Of a DNA stretch of 64,000 nucleotides, positions 57,067 through 64,000 are shown piece by piece; position 1 is the first letter of the stretch, and every line of letters begins with the position of its first letter. The notes beneath the pieces are model-generated. The model had not been told where the DNA came from. It was given only the letters and a program-made list of their open reading frames with translations, and did no database searches. Source of the DNA: a beta proteobacterium AAP65 (GTDB lineage Bacteria > Pseudomonadota > Gammaproteobacteria > Burkholderiales > Burkholderiaceae_C). The stretch covers positions 1-64,000 of the forward strand of contig LJHW01000025.1 of NCBI GenBank assembly GCA_001295865.1. The letters are read 5' to 3'. The translations under genes were made by a program, and so were the position numbers.

Positions 57067-57624
57067 ATGGCACGACGCGCCGCCCCGCACCGCGGCATCG
57101 ACGTTCACTACGGCGACGCCGAAGAAGCCGATACCGACGATCGCCCGAGCAAGACCCAGCTCAAGCAGCAATCGCACGCGCTGCAAGACCTCGGCAAGGC
57201 CCTGGCCGAGCTTTCGCCGCAGGCCTTCAAGGCCATCGAGATGCCCGAGTCGCTGCGCGACGCCATCGAGCTCTACCGCCGCACCACCGCCCACGAGGGC
57301 AAGCGCCGGCAACTGCAGTACGTGGGCAAGCTGATGCGCAACGCCGACGAAGACGCGCTGCGCCAGGCCGTGGCCGCGGCCACGCTGGGCACGGCGGAAA
57401 ACGCGCTGGAGCTGCACGAAGCCGAACGCTGGCGCGCCGAGTTGATCGCCAGTGACGACGCGATGACACGCTGGCTGCACGAGCACCCTGAGACCGACAC
57501 GCAACAGTTGCGCAGCCTGGTGCGCCAGGCGCGCAAGGATGCCGCCGGCCTGGTGGCCGAAGACCGCCAGCCCAAGAGTTTTCGCGAGCTCTTCCAGTAC
57601 ATCAAACCCATGCTGGCCGGCTGA
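57067..57624 (+). CDS. darP: Ribosome biogenesis factor DarP (YjgA)
   Basis: Late 50S-assembly factor of 185 residues. SKTQLKQQSHALQDLGKALAEL and the C-terminal KSFRELFQYIKPML are hallmarks. An AT-rich TATGAT patch at 57011-57016, between the divergent pmbA and darP starts, is a likely promoter element. Confidence 0.94.
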   Translation: MARRAAPHRGIDVHYGDAEEADTDDRPSKTQLKQQSHALQDLGKALAELSPQAFKAIEMPESLRDAIELYRRTTAHEGKRRQLQYVGKLMRNADEDALRQAVAAATLGTAENALELHEAERWRAELIASDDAMTRWLHEHPETDTQQLRSLVRQARKDAAGLVAEDRQPKSFRELFQYIKPMLAG

Positions 57625-57663
57625 CGGTCGGCACGCTGCCCTCACCTCCGCTTCCTGCCGCCC

Positions 57664-58257
57664 ATGAGTGCTCTCGATCCCGTCCGCATCGGCGTCGTCT
57701 CCATCAGCGACCGCGCATCCAGCGGCGTCTACGAAGACAAGGGCATCCCGGCCCTGCAAGACTGGCTGGGCCGCGCGGTGAAGAACCCCATCGAGTGGCA
57801 CACGCGGCTCATCCCTGACGAGCAAGCCGGCATCAGCGCCGCGCTGCGCGAGCTGGTGGACGAGGTGCACTGCCACCTCGTGCTCACCACCGGCGGCACC
57901 GGCCCCGCGCCGCGCGACGTGACGCCCGAGGCCACGCTGGCCGTGGCCGACAAGGTGATGCCGGGCTTCGGCGAGCAGATGCGCCAGATCAGCCTGGCCT
58001 TCGTGCCCACGGCCATCCTCTCGCGCCAGGTGGCGGTGGTGCGCGGGCAGGCGCTGATCATCAACCTGCCCGGCCAGCCCAAGAGCATCGCCGAGACGCT
58101 GCAAGGCCTGCCCACGCGCACGCCGCCCGTGCACGGCATCTTCGCGGCCGTGCCTTATTGCGTCGACCTGATCGGCGGGCCCTACATCGAAACCGATGCC
58201 GAGGTCTGCGCCGCCTTCCGGCCCAAGTCGGCGCAGCGGCCGCCCGCGGCGGCCTGA
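57664..58257 (+). CDS. mog: Molybdopterin adenylyltransferase
   Basis: MogA enzyme that adenylylates molybdopterin before molybdenum insertion, 197 residues. The MoCF signature TTGGTGPAPRDVTPEAT near 77-93 is intact, and VGVVSIS-type N-terminus and the LPGQPKSI loop support MogA. The order darP-mog is usual in betaproteobacteria. A GC-rich hairpin follows the gene. Confidence 0.93.
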   Translation: MSALDPVRIGVVSISDRASSGVYEDKGIPALQDWLGRAVKNPIEWHTRLIPDEQAGISAALRELVDEVHCHLVLTTGGTGPAPRDVTPEATLAVADKVMPGFGEQMRQISLAFVPTAILSRQVAVVRGQALIINLPGQPKSIAETLQGLPTRTPPVHGIFAAVPYCVDLIGGPYIETDAEVCAAFRPKSAQRPPAAA

Positions 58258-58261
58258 AACC

Positions 58262-58279
58262 GGCGCCGGCACCGGCGCC
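58262..58279. terminator. GC hairpin after mog
   Basis: GGCGCCGG / CCGGCGCC, 8-bp perfect repeat directly after the stop codon. It lacks a T-run, so termination is uncertain. Confidence 0.4.
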
Positions 58280-58361
58280 TCGTGCCCCAGCGGCTCAAGC
58301 CGCGCCCGCCGCGGCCGAAAACCCGCTTTGAGCCCTCTCAAGCCGCCTTCGCGCCCCGCCG

Positions 58362-60371
58362 ATGCCCCTCGATCCGTCCCCGCCGGTGCGCCTGCTGCCC
58401 ACCGTGTCCATCGTCGAAGAAACGATGCGCCAGGCCCGCAGGGCCGTCGCGCTGGCCCTGATCGGCGCGGCTGTGCTGGCGGCCCTGCTGCTGGGCCAGC
58501 ACCAGTGGTCGTCGGTGGCGCTGCAACAGGCGGCCGACCGCCACGCCATGGCGCACAAGCTCGTGGGTGAGGTGCGTGTGGCCGACCAGCAGCTCGCCCT
58601 GGCCGCGCAGATGGCCGCGATCACCGGCGAAGCGCACTGGGTCGACCGCTTCGACAAGCTCGTGCCCGAACTCGCGCTGGCCATCGAACACGCCAGCCTG
58701 CTCGCGCCGCAGGCGGTGGCAGAAAGCTACCGTGCACGCACCGCCGAGGCCTCGGGCCTGCTGGCGCGCATGAACGCCTCGGCGGCCGAGGCGCTGCAGT
58801 CGGGCGCGTTCGATTCCGCCCGCGCCCTTTTCGACAGCCCGCGTTACGTCGCGCAGACGCAACTGCTGCGCGCGGCCACCGAAGAGCTCACGCGCGCCTC
58901 GCTCGCGGCCACCGAGCAGGAGGTGCGGTCGCAGCGCCATGCCGCCTTGATCAGCACGGCCGTCGTGCTGTCGCTCAGCGTGGCCTTGGGCGTTGTGCTG
59001 TGGCGCCGCCTGAGCAGCGGCCTGGGCCGCTCGCGCGGTTCGCTGCTCGAAGCCGAAGAACGGGTGCAGCGCCTGGCCGCCAGCGACCTGCTGACGGGCC
59101 TGGACAACCGCGCCGCGCTGCACGACGCCATGCAGTCGCTGATGGGCCGCGCGCGCCGCCACAAGGAAGGCCTGGCGGTGCTGATGGTCGACCTCGACCG
59201 CTTCAAGCCCGTGAACGACCGCCACGGCCACATGGTGGGCGACCTCGTGCTCAAGGAAGTGGCACGGCGCCTCTCGCGCTGCCTGCGCGCCAGCGACCTG
59301 CGCGCGCGCTACGGCGGCGACGAGTTCGTGGTGGTGGTCGACGAGAGCGAAGGCCCGGGCAGCGCCCAGGGCGCGGCCGAACGCATCGTCGAGCGCCTGA
59401 GCTGGCCCATGCAGTTCGGCGAGATCGCGGTGAACATCGGCGCCAGCGTGGGCATCGCGCGTTTTCCGCAGGACGCCGACAGCGACGACGAACTGCTGCG
59501 CAAGGCCGACAGCGCGCTCTACCGCGCCAAGCAGGCCGGCCGCGGCACGGTGTGCCTGTACGACGCGCGGCTCGACGAAGCCCTGGCCGAACGCCACACG
59601 CTGGAAACCGCGCTGCGCGAAGGCATCGCTGCAGGTCAGCTGGTGCCCTACTACCAGCCCATCGTCGACCTGCACACGCGCCAGGTGCGCTCGGTGGAGC
59701 TGCTGTGCCGCTGGAAACACCCCGAGCGTGGCCTGCTCGGCCCCGACCGTTTCATCCAGCTCGCTGAAGACACCGGCCTCATCGGCCCGCTGACCATGAG
59801 CCTGCTGCGGCAAGCCTGCAAGGACCTCGCGCGTTTTCCGCCGCACTGGCGCCTTTCGTTCAACGTGGCTCCGCAGCAGATCCAGGACGAGACCCTGGTG
59901 CCGGCGCTGCTGGCCCAGCTGCGCGAGGCCGGTGTGCCGCCGCAGCGCCTGGACGTCGAGCTCACCGAGACCGCGCTCGTCAACGACACCGCGCGTGCGC
60001 GTGAGGTGATCCTGGCCCTCAAGCGTGCCGGCATGACGGTGACGCTGGACGATTTCGGCACCGGCTACAGCAGCCTCAGCTACCTGGCCGAAATGACCTT
60101 CGACAAGATCAAGATCGACCGCAGCTTCGTGCGCACGCTGCGCAGCCGGCCCGAAAGCGCCAAGATCGTGGCGGCCATCGTGGGCCTGTCACGCAGCCTG
60201 GCGGTGGACACCGTGGCCGAAGGCGTGGAAACCGAAGACGAGGCCGAGATGCTGAAGGACCTGGGCTGCAAAAACGGCCAGGGCTACCTCTTCGGCCGCC
60301 CGGGCCTGGCCAAGGACGTGGGCCCGCTGGAACGGGTGCCCGATGCCGACGCCTGGGCGCTGGTGAGCTAG
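58362..60371 (+). CDS. Membrane GGDEF-EAL protein
   Basis: A 669-residue c-di-GMP turnover enzyme. Two membrane helices (about 27-46 and 193-214) bracket a periplasmic helical sensor region. The GGDEF domain (about 235-395) has an intact RYGGDEF site. The EAL domain (about 405-655) reads VELLCRW in place of EALLRW, but keeps the metal and general-base residues (SFNVAPQQ, ELTET, LDDFGTGYSS, IKIDRSFV, AEGVET). It is probably bifunctional or mainly a phosphodiesterase; direction cannot be set from sequence. Confidence 0.9.
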   Translation: MPLDPSPPVRLLPTVSIVEETMRQARRAVALALIGAAVLAALLLGQHQWSSVALQQAADRHAMAHKLVGEVRVADQQLALAAQMAAITGEAHWVDRFDKLVPELALAIEHASLLAPQAVAESYRARTAEASGLLARMNASAAEALQSGAFDSARALFDSPRYVAQTQLLRAATEELTRASLAATEQEVRSQRHAALISTAVVLSLSVALGVVLWRRLSSGLGRSRGSLLEAEERVQRLAASDLLTGLDNRAALHDAMQSLMGRARRHKEGLAVLMVDLDRFKPVNDRHGHMVGDLVLKEVARRLSRCLRASDLRARYGGDEFVVVVDESEGPGSAQGAAERIVERLSWPMQFGEIAVNIGASVGIARFPQDADSDDELLRKADSALYRAKQAGRGTVCLYDARLDEALAERHTLETALREGIAAGQLVPYYQPIVDLHTRQVRSVELLCRWKHPERGLLGPDRFIQLAEDTGLIGPLTMSLLRQACKDLARFPPHWRLSFNVAPQQIQDETLVPALLAQLREAGVPPQRLDVELTETALVNDTARAREVILALKRAGMTVTLDDFGTGYSSLSYLAEMTFDKIKIDRSFVRTLRSRPESAKIVAAIVGLSRSLAVDTVAEGVETEDEAEMLKDLGCKNGQGYLFGRPGLAKDVGPLERVPDADAWALVS

Positions 60372-60384
60372 GCGCCCTGGCGCC

Positions 60385-61164
60385 TCACTTCACCAGGCGG
60401 TTCAGGCGCTCGGCGTCGAAGGTTTCGGTGGTGTTGGCGTCCTGCGGCACGCAGTCGCCGGCGGGCAACTCGCGCGCGCGAGCCGAGAGCTTCTCGATGG
60501 CCGCCCACAGCAGCGCGATCTGGTGTTCGTGGCCCGAGGCGTTGTCGATCAGCCCCTTCATCGCCTGCGAAACCGGGTCGTCGCCCTGCGTCACGCCATA
60601 GGCGCTGAAACCCATCTTCGCGGCGGCCGCCTCACGCGCGGCTTCGGCATCGTGCTGGATGATGCGCGCCGGGTTGCCCACGGCCGTGGCACCCGGCGGC
60701 ACCGGCTTGACCACCACCGCGCTGCTGCCGATGCGCGCACCATCGCCCACCGTGAAGCCGCCCAGCACTTGCGAATTGGCGCCGACGATCACATCACGCC
60801 CGAGCGTCGGGTGGCGCTTGGCGCCCTTGCTCAGCGAAGTGCCGCCCAGCGTGACGCCCTGGTAGATGGTGCAGCCGTCGCCGATCTCGGCCGTTTCGCC
60901 GATGACGACGCCCATGCCGTGGTCGATGAACACCCGCCGGCCGATGGTGGCGCCGGGGTGGATCTCAATGCCGGTGAGGAAGCGCCCGAGGTGCGAGGTG
61001 AAACGCGCCAGCCAGCGGAAGCCGTGGCCCCAGAACCAGTGCGCGCGGCGGTGCAGCACCAGCGCATGCAGGCCGGGATAACACGTGAGCACCTCCCAGC
61101 GCGAACGCGCCGCGGGGTCGCGTTCCAGGATGCAGGCGATGTCTTCACGCAGGCGGGCAAACAT
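60385..61164 (-). CDS. cysE: Serine O-acetyltransferase
   Basis: First enzyme of cysteine synthesis, making O-acetylserine, 259 residues. The left-handed beta-helix hexapeptide repeats run from [20 protein letters not shown] to [20 protein letters not shown] (about 68-180), with the catalytic His in [15 protein letters not shown]. The C-terminal tail of about 80 residues is longer than in E. coli. The ATG at 61164 was chosen; upstream in-frame sequence belongs to trmJ. Together with metY it supports sulfur-amino-acid synthesis. Confidence 0.95.
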   Translation of the reverse strand: MFARLREDIACILERDPAARSRWEVLTCYPGLHALVLHRRAHWFWGHGFRWLARFTSHLGRFLTGIEIHPGATIGRRVFIDHGMGVVIGETAEIGDGCTIYQGVTLGGTSLSKGAKRHPTLGRDVIVGANSQVLGGFTVGDGARIGSSAVVVKPVPPGATAVGNPARIIQHDAEAAREAAAAKMGFSAYGVTQGDDPVSQAMKGLIDNASGHEHQIALLWAAIEKLSARARELPAGDCVPQDANTTETFDAERLNRLVK

Positions 61165-61199
61165 GCGCTGCAGTGTAGCGGCGGGGGTGCTTGCGCGCT

Positions 61200-62000
61200 T
61201 CAGGCCCGCGACTTGTCCACGGCGCGGGCGATGCCACGCAGGATGTGCAGCTCTTCCTGCGTCAGCTGCGCGCGGTTCAGCGCCTGCTGCAGGCGCGGCA
61301 TCAGCTTCTTGGGCGCGGCGGGGTCGAGAAAGCCGATGTCCTGCAGCACCTGCTGCCAGTGCTGCAACAGGCCTTCCAGCGCGGTGCCGTCGGCCAGGGC
61401 CGCGTCCACGGTGCGCGGCGCAACCTCGTAGCCGCCCAGCGCCTGCCGCCATTCGTAGGCCAGCACCTGCACGGCCTGCGCGAGGTTCAGCGAGCCGTAG
61501 CCGGGCGCGCTGGGGATGCTCAGGCAGGCGTGGCAGCGGTAGACGTCTTCGTTGAGCAGCCCGGTGCGCTCGGGGCCGAAGACGAAGGCCACGCGGTGGG
61601 GGCCGGCCGCCAGCGTGGCGAAGTGTTCACGCGGGGTGTGCGTGGGCGGGCCGAAGTCACGCGGCGTCATCGCGGTGGCACAGGCCCAGGTGATGCCGTC
61701 CAGCGCCTCGGCCAGGCTGGGCACGATGCGCGCGCGCGTCAGCACGTCGGCCGCGCCGCTGGCCATGGCCACGGTTTCTTCCTGGCTCAGCACGTCGGCA
61801 AAACGCGGCGCCACCAGCACCAGGTCGGCAAAACCCATCACCTTCATCGCACGCGCCGTGGCGCCCACATTGCCGGCGTGGCTGGGCCGCACGAGCACAA
61901 AACGTGTCGGGTCTGGCACGGCGGACGCGGTGCTGGCGGCGGGGGTCGGGCTGGGCGGGGCGTTCACGGCCGTAAAATGAGCTGCATCGGTGCACGGCAT
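61200..62000 (-). CDS. trmJ: tRNA (cytidine/uridine-2'-O-)-methyltransferase TrmJ
   Basis: SPOUT methyltransferase that modifies tRNA position 32, 266 residues. SpoU landmarks are [22 protein letters not shown] near 36-57, [15 protein letters not shown], and the knot motif [16 protein letters not shown]. The start is uncertain: ATG at 62000 or a GTG at 61967, neither with a clear ribosome site. It lies 35 bp upstream of cysE on the same strand, a typical trmJ-cysE pair, and is divergent from suhB. Confidence 0.92.
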   Translation of the reverse strand: MPCTDAAHFTAVNAPPSPTPAASTASAVPDPTRFVLVRPSHAGNVGATARAMKVMGFADLVLVAPRFADVLSQEETVAMASGAADVLTRARIVPSLAEALDGITWACATAMTPRDFGPPTHTPREHFATLAAGPHRVAFVFGPERTGLLNEDVYRCHACLSIPSAPGYGSLNLAQAVQVLAYEWRQALGGYEVAPRTVDAALADGTALEGLLQHWQQVLQDIGFLDPAAPKKLMPRLQQALNRAQLTQEELHILRGIARAVDKSRA

Positions 62001-62066
62001 TGTCGGCGCACCCCGCTCTTTATCCCGTCCACGCCCGTCTTCCCTCTTCTGCCCGCAGGCCGCCCC

Positions 62067-63068
62067 ATGTCGCAAGCGCTCCACCCCATGCTGAACATCG
62101 CCGTCAAGGCGGCCCGCACAGCAGGTTCCATCATCAACCGCGCAGCGCTCGATCTTGAAGTGCTGAAGGTGGGCAGCAAGGGCCCCAACGACTTCGTCTC
62201 CGAAGTCGACCAGGCGGCAGAGCAGGCCATCATCGGCACGCTGCTGGAGGCCTACCCCGGCCACGGCATCCTCGCCGAAGAGAGCGGGCGCACCCACGGC
62301 GCCAAGCACAGCGATTACGTTTGGATCATCGACCCGCTCGATGGCACCACCAACTTCCTGCACGGCTTTCCGGTCTACGCCGTCAGCATCGCGCTGGCCT
62401 ACCGCGGCCAGGTGCAGCAGGCCGTGGTCTACGACCCCACGCGCAACGACCTGTTCTATGCCAGCAAGGGCCGCGGCGCCTTCCTGAACGACCGCCGCCT
62501 GCGCGTGAGCAAGCGCACGCGCCTGAGCGATGCGCTGGTGGGCACGGGCTTCCCCTTCCGCAAGGGCGACAACTTCAAGCGCTACGTGAAGATGTTCGAG
62601 GAGGTGATGCAGAGCTGCGCCGGCCTGCGCCGCCCTGGCGCCGCGGCGCTCGACCTCTGCTACGTGGCCGCCGGCTACTACGACGGCTTCTTCGAAACCG
62701 GCCTGAACCCCTGGGACGCCGCCGCCGGCGCGCTCATCATCACCGAGGCCGGGGGCCTGGTGGGCAACTTCACGGGCGAGAGCGATTTCCTCTACCAGCG
62801 CGAGATCGTGGCGGGCAACCCCAAGGTCTACGGCCAGATGGTGCAGATCCTGGCGCCCTACACCCGCGTGATCAAGGAAGACGCGGCGGCCGAAGGCCCG
62901 CTGTCGGCCGCGGCTGCGGGCCTGGCGGCTGCCGATGCCACGGCGGCTGTGTTGGAGGCCGGTGGCGAGAGCCCGGCCGCGCCTGCGGCCCCTGCCGCTG
63001 CTGCCAAGAAGGCCGTGCGCATCCGCAAGGCCGCCGCCACGCCCGAAGGCGACGACGCGCCGATGTAA
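62067..63068 (+). CDS. suhB: Inositol monophosphatase family protein SuhB
   Basis: Magnesium-dependent phosphatase of 333 residues that in E. coli also works in rRNA antitermination. Metal-site motifs are [23 protein letters not shown] and [19 protein letters not shown]-terminal Ala/Pro/Lys-rich extension of about 60 residues goes beyond the usual 267. A TAAAAT at 61973-61978 may be its -10 element. The trmJ/suhB divergent layout is conserved in many proteobacteria. Confidence 0.94.
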   Translation: MSQALHPMLNIAVKAARTAGSIINRAALDLEVLKVGSKGPNDFVSEVDQAAEQAIIGTLLEAYPGHGILAEESGRTHGAKHSDYVWIIDPLDGTTNFLHGFPVYAVSIALAYRGQVQQAVVYDPTRNDLFYASKGRGAFLNDRRLRVSKRTRLSDALVGTGFPFRKGDNFKRYVKMFEEVMQSCAGLRRPGAAALDLCYVAAGYYDGFFETGLNPWDAAAGALIITEAGGLVGNFTGESDFLYQREIVAGNPKVYGQMVQILAPYTRVIKEDAAAEGPLSAAAAGLAAADATAAVLEAGGESPAAPAAPAAAAKKAVRIRKAAATPEGDDAPM

Positions 63069-63076
63069 ATCGCCGC

Positions 63077-63093
63077 GGGCCGCAGCGCGGCCC
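63077..63093. terminator. Hairpin between convergent suhB and TraT-like genes
   Basis: GGGCCGC / GCGGCCC with a 3-nt loop in the 29-bp gap. No T-run is present. Confidence 0.45.
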
Positions 63094-63097
63094 GGTC

Positions 63098-63865
63098 TCA
63101 GAACAAACCGGTCAGCGCCCGCACCAGGCCGGCACGCAAGGCCGGCACGGCCTCTTCGAACTCCAGGTTCACCTTGTTCGCGGTGGAGACGATGCGCGTC
63201 TGGTAGGTCTTCATGTCCACGCGGTCGGTGTAGCTGACGGTATCGCCGCCGCTCGTGCCCTGGCGGTTGTTGAGGGCCGAGTTCTGCGTGGCGACGCGGC
63301 CTTCGGGCAGGCGCTCCTTGATCTGCACGTCGGTGACGATGGAGAAGTACACGTCCTTCACCAGCGAGCCGATCACCACCTCGCCAAAGCCCCCGGTGGC
63401 CGCCCCGGTGGCCACCGCGCGACCCGTCGGCCCCAGCGCACCGGCCGCTGCGGTGGCCGCGACGATGCCCGAGGCCCCGCCCGACACGCCCGCACCGAAG
63501 CCGCCACCCACCACCTGGCGGATGGCCGAGGGGTCGCTCTTGCCCACCGCCAGCACATTGGCCTGCAGGTAGAACTTGGCCTGCCGCGGGTCGGTGACGA
63601 CGCGGTAGCCCTTGGCCTGCATCGCCGCGGCCACCTCGGGCGCGAGGTCGAGCTCGGGCTTGTCGGAGGTGTTGCGGATCTGCACGAACACCGTCTGCTC
63701 TTCCACCGGCACCGGGTCGAGGAAGATCGTGGCCGACATGCGCGTCTGCACGTCGAGGTTGCGTTTCTCGATGGCCACCTGCGTGGCGGCACAGCCGCCC
63801 AGCAGCAGGGCGGCTGCGAGCAAGGCCGGTGCGCGGTGCCAGTGGCGGAAGGGGGTTGCAGGCAT
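63098..63865 (-). CDS. TraT-family outer membrane lipoprotein
   Basis: A 255-residue lipoprotein with signal peptide and lipobox LLGGC (Cys25). QVAIEKRNLDVQTRMSATIFLDPV matches TraT, the surface-exclusion and serum-resistance protein of F-like plasmids. A Gly/Ala-rich hydrophobic segment lies at about 120-165. No tra, rep or mob gene is nearby and its GC content matches neighbours, so it is a chromosomal homologue whose role is unknown. Confidence 0.88.
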   Translation of the reverse strand: MPATPFRHWHRAPALLAAALLLGGCAATQVAIEKRNLDVQTRMSATIFLDPVPVEEQTVFVQIRNTSDKPELDLAPEVAAAMQAKGYRVVTDPRQAKFYLQANVLAVGKSDPSAIRQVVGGGFGAGVSGGASGIVAATAAAGALGPTGRAVATGAATGGFGEVVIGSLVKDVYFSIVTDVQIKERLPEGRVATQNSALNNRQGTSGGDTVSYTDRVDMKTYQTRIVSTANKVNLEFEEAVPALRAGLVRALTGLF

Positions 63866-63975
63866 GCGGGCTCCTGAGGCGATCTCGCGGTAGCCCCCGA
63901 TTGTTCCAGCCCCTGGTGCGGGCCGCCGCCGGCGGGGCCAGAATGGGCCGCTTGTCGACCACGCAGGACACCGCC

Positions 63976-64000
63976 GTGCCCCGTTTCATCCAGCGTTTCA
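63976..64000 (+). CDS. Start of a further gene (truncated by window edge)
   Basis: A GTG at 63976 opens a frame reading PRFIQRF; an in-frame ATG at 63943 is an alternative. A CAGAAT at about 63940 could be a -10 element, which would favour the GTG start. Only eight codons are visible, so no product is proposed. Confidence 0.3.

Noticed and set aside
61200-63989. Single minus-strand frame of 929 codons spanning trmJ and upstream
   Set aside because: The upstream part is antisense to suhB and the TraT region; only the C-terminal 266 codons resemble TrmJ.

Overview
This window is chromosomal DNA from a high-GC betaproteobacterium. Gene content and order point to Burkholderiales, probably near the Rubrivivax/Leptothrix/Ideonella group (an inference from memory of typical synteny, not from a search). 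Supporting signs are a 14-gene nuo operon preceded by tpiA-secG-tRNA-Leu, an iscRSUA-hscBA-fdx cluster, a 6S RNA gene directly after zapA, an intracellular PHB depolymerase, and strong G/C third-position bias. No insertion sequence, prophage, CRISPR array or obvious genomic island is visible; most of the window is core genome.

Layout. 1-5.6 kb (minus): a truncated MFS transporter, aroC, a large periplasmic-sensing hybrid histidine kinase, and a CBS-domain protein. 5.7-10.9 kb: metY plus an overlapping alpha/beta hydrolase, a YihY-family membrane protein, a DUF2069 protein and a GlcD-type FAD dehydrogenase. 11-32 kb (minus): one long co-directional array, rpsO-pnp-quinone oxidoreductase-tpiA-secG-tRNA-Leu(GAG)-nuoABCDEFGHIJKLMN-Nudix-DUF1178. 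It joins RNA turnover, central metabolism, protein export and respiratory complex I. 32-41.8 kb (minus): tsaD, the complete ISC iron-sulfur assembly operon with an IscR-like operator, a low-molecular-weight phosphatase and uvrB. Complex I, endonuclease III, the RnfB-like protein and IscR itself all use Fe-S clusters, so ISC is a natural supplier for many neighbours.

41.9-48.2 kb (plus): aromatic/aspartate aminotransferase, phaZ with a striking upstream palindrome, an RnfB-like soluble ferredoxin, nth, a small coiled-coil protein, zapA, 6S RNA, an EVE-domain protein and a TSUP exporter. 48.2-55.5 kb: a degenerate GGDEF protein, ybiB, rpsU (with a clear sigma-70 promoter), a YqeY protein, a DUF442 phosphatase-like protein, and a TRAP transporter whose binding protein gene is convergent to its permease genes. 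55.6-64 kb: pmbA, darP, mog, a GGDEF-EAL protein, cysE-trmJ, suhB, a chromosomal TraT-like lipoprotein and the first bases of another gene.

I do not see a defence system, biosynthetic cluster or other clearly new multi-gene system. The most interesting unexplained signals are non-coding: an orphan plus-strand intrinsic terminator between two minus-strand genes (33.4 kb), a terminator plus second hairpin squeezed between tRNA-Leu and nuoA (26.8 kb), a nested inverted repeat upstream of phaZ (43.26 kb), and a long stem-loop in the rpsO leader (32.1 kb).
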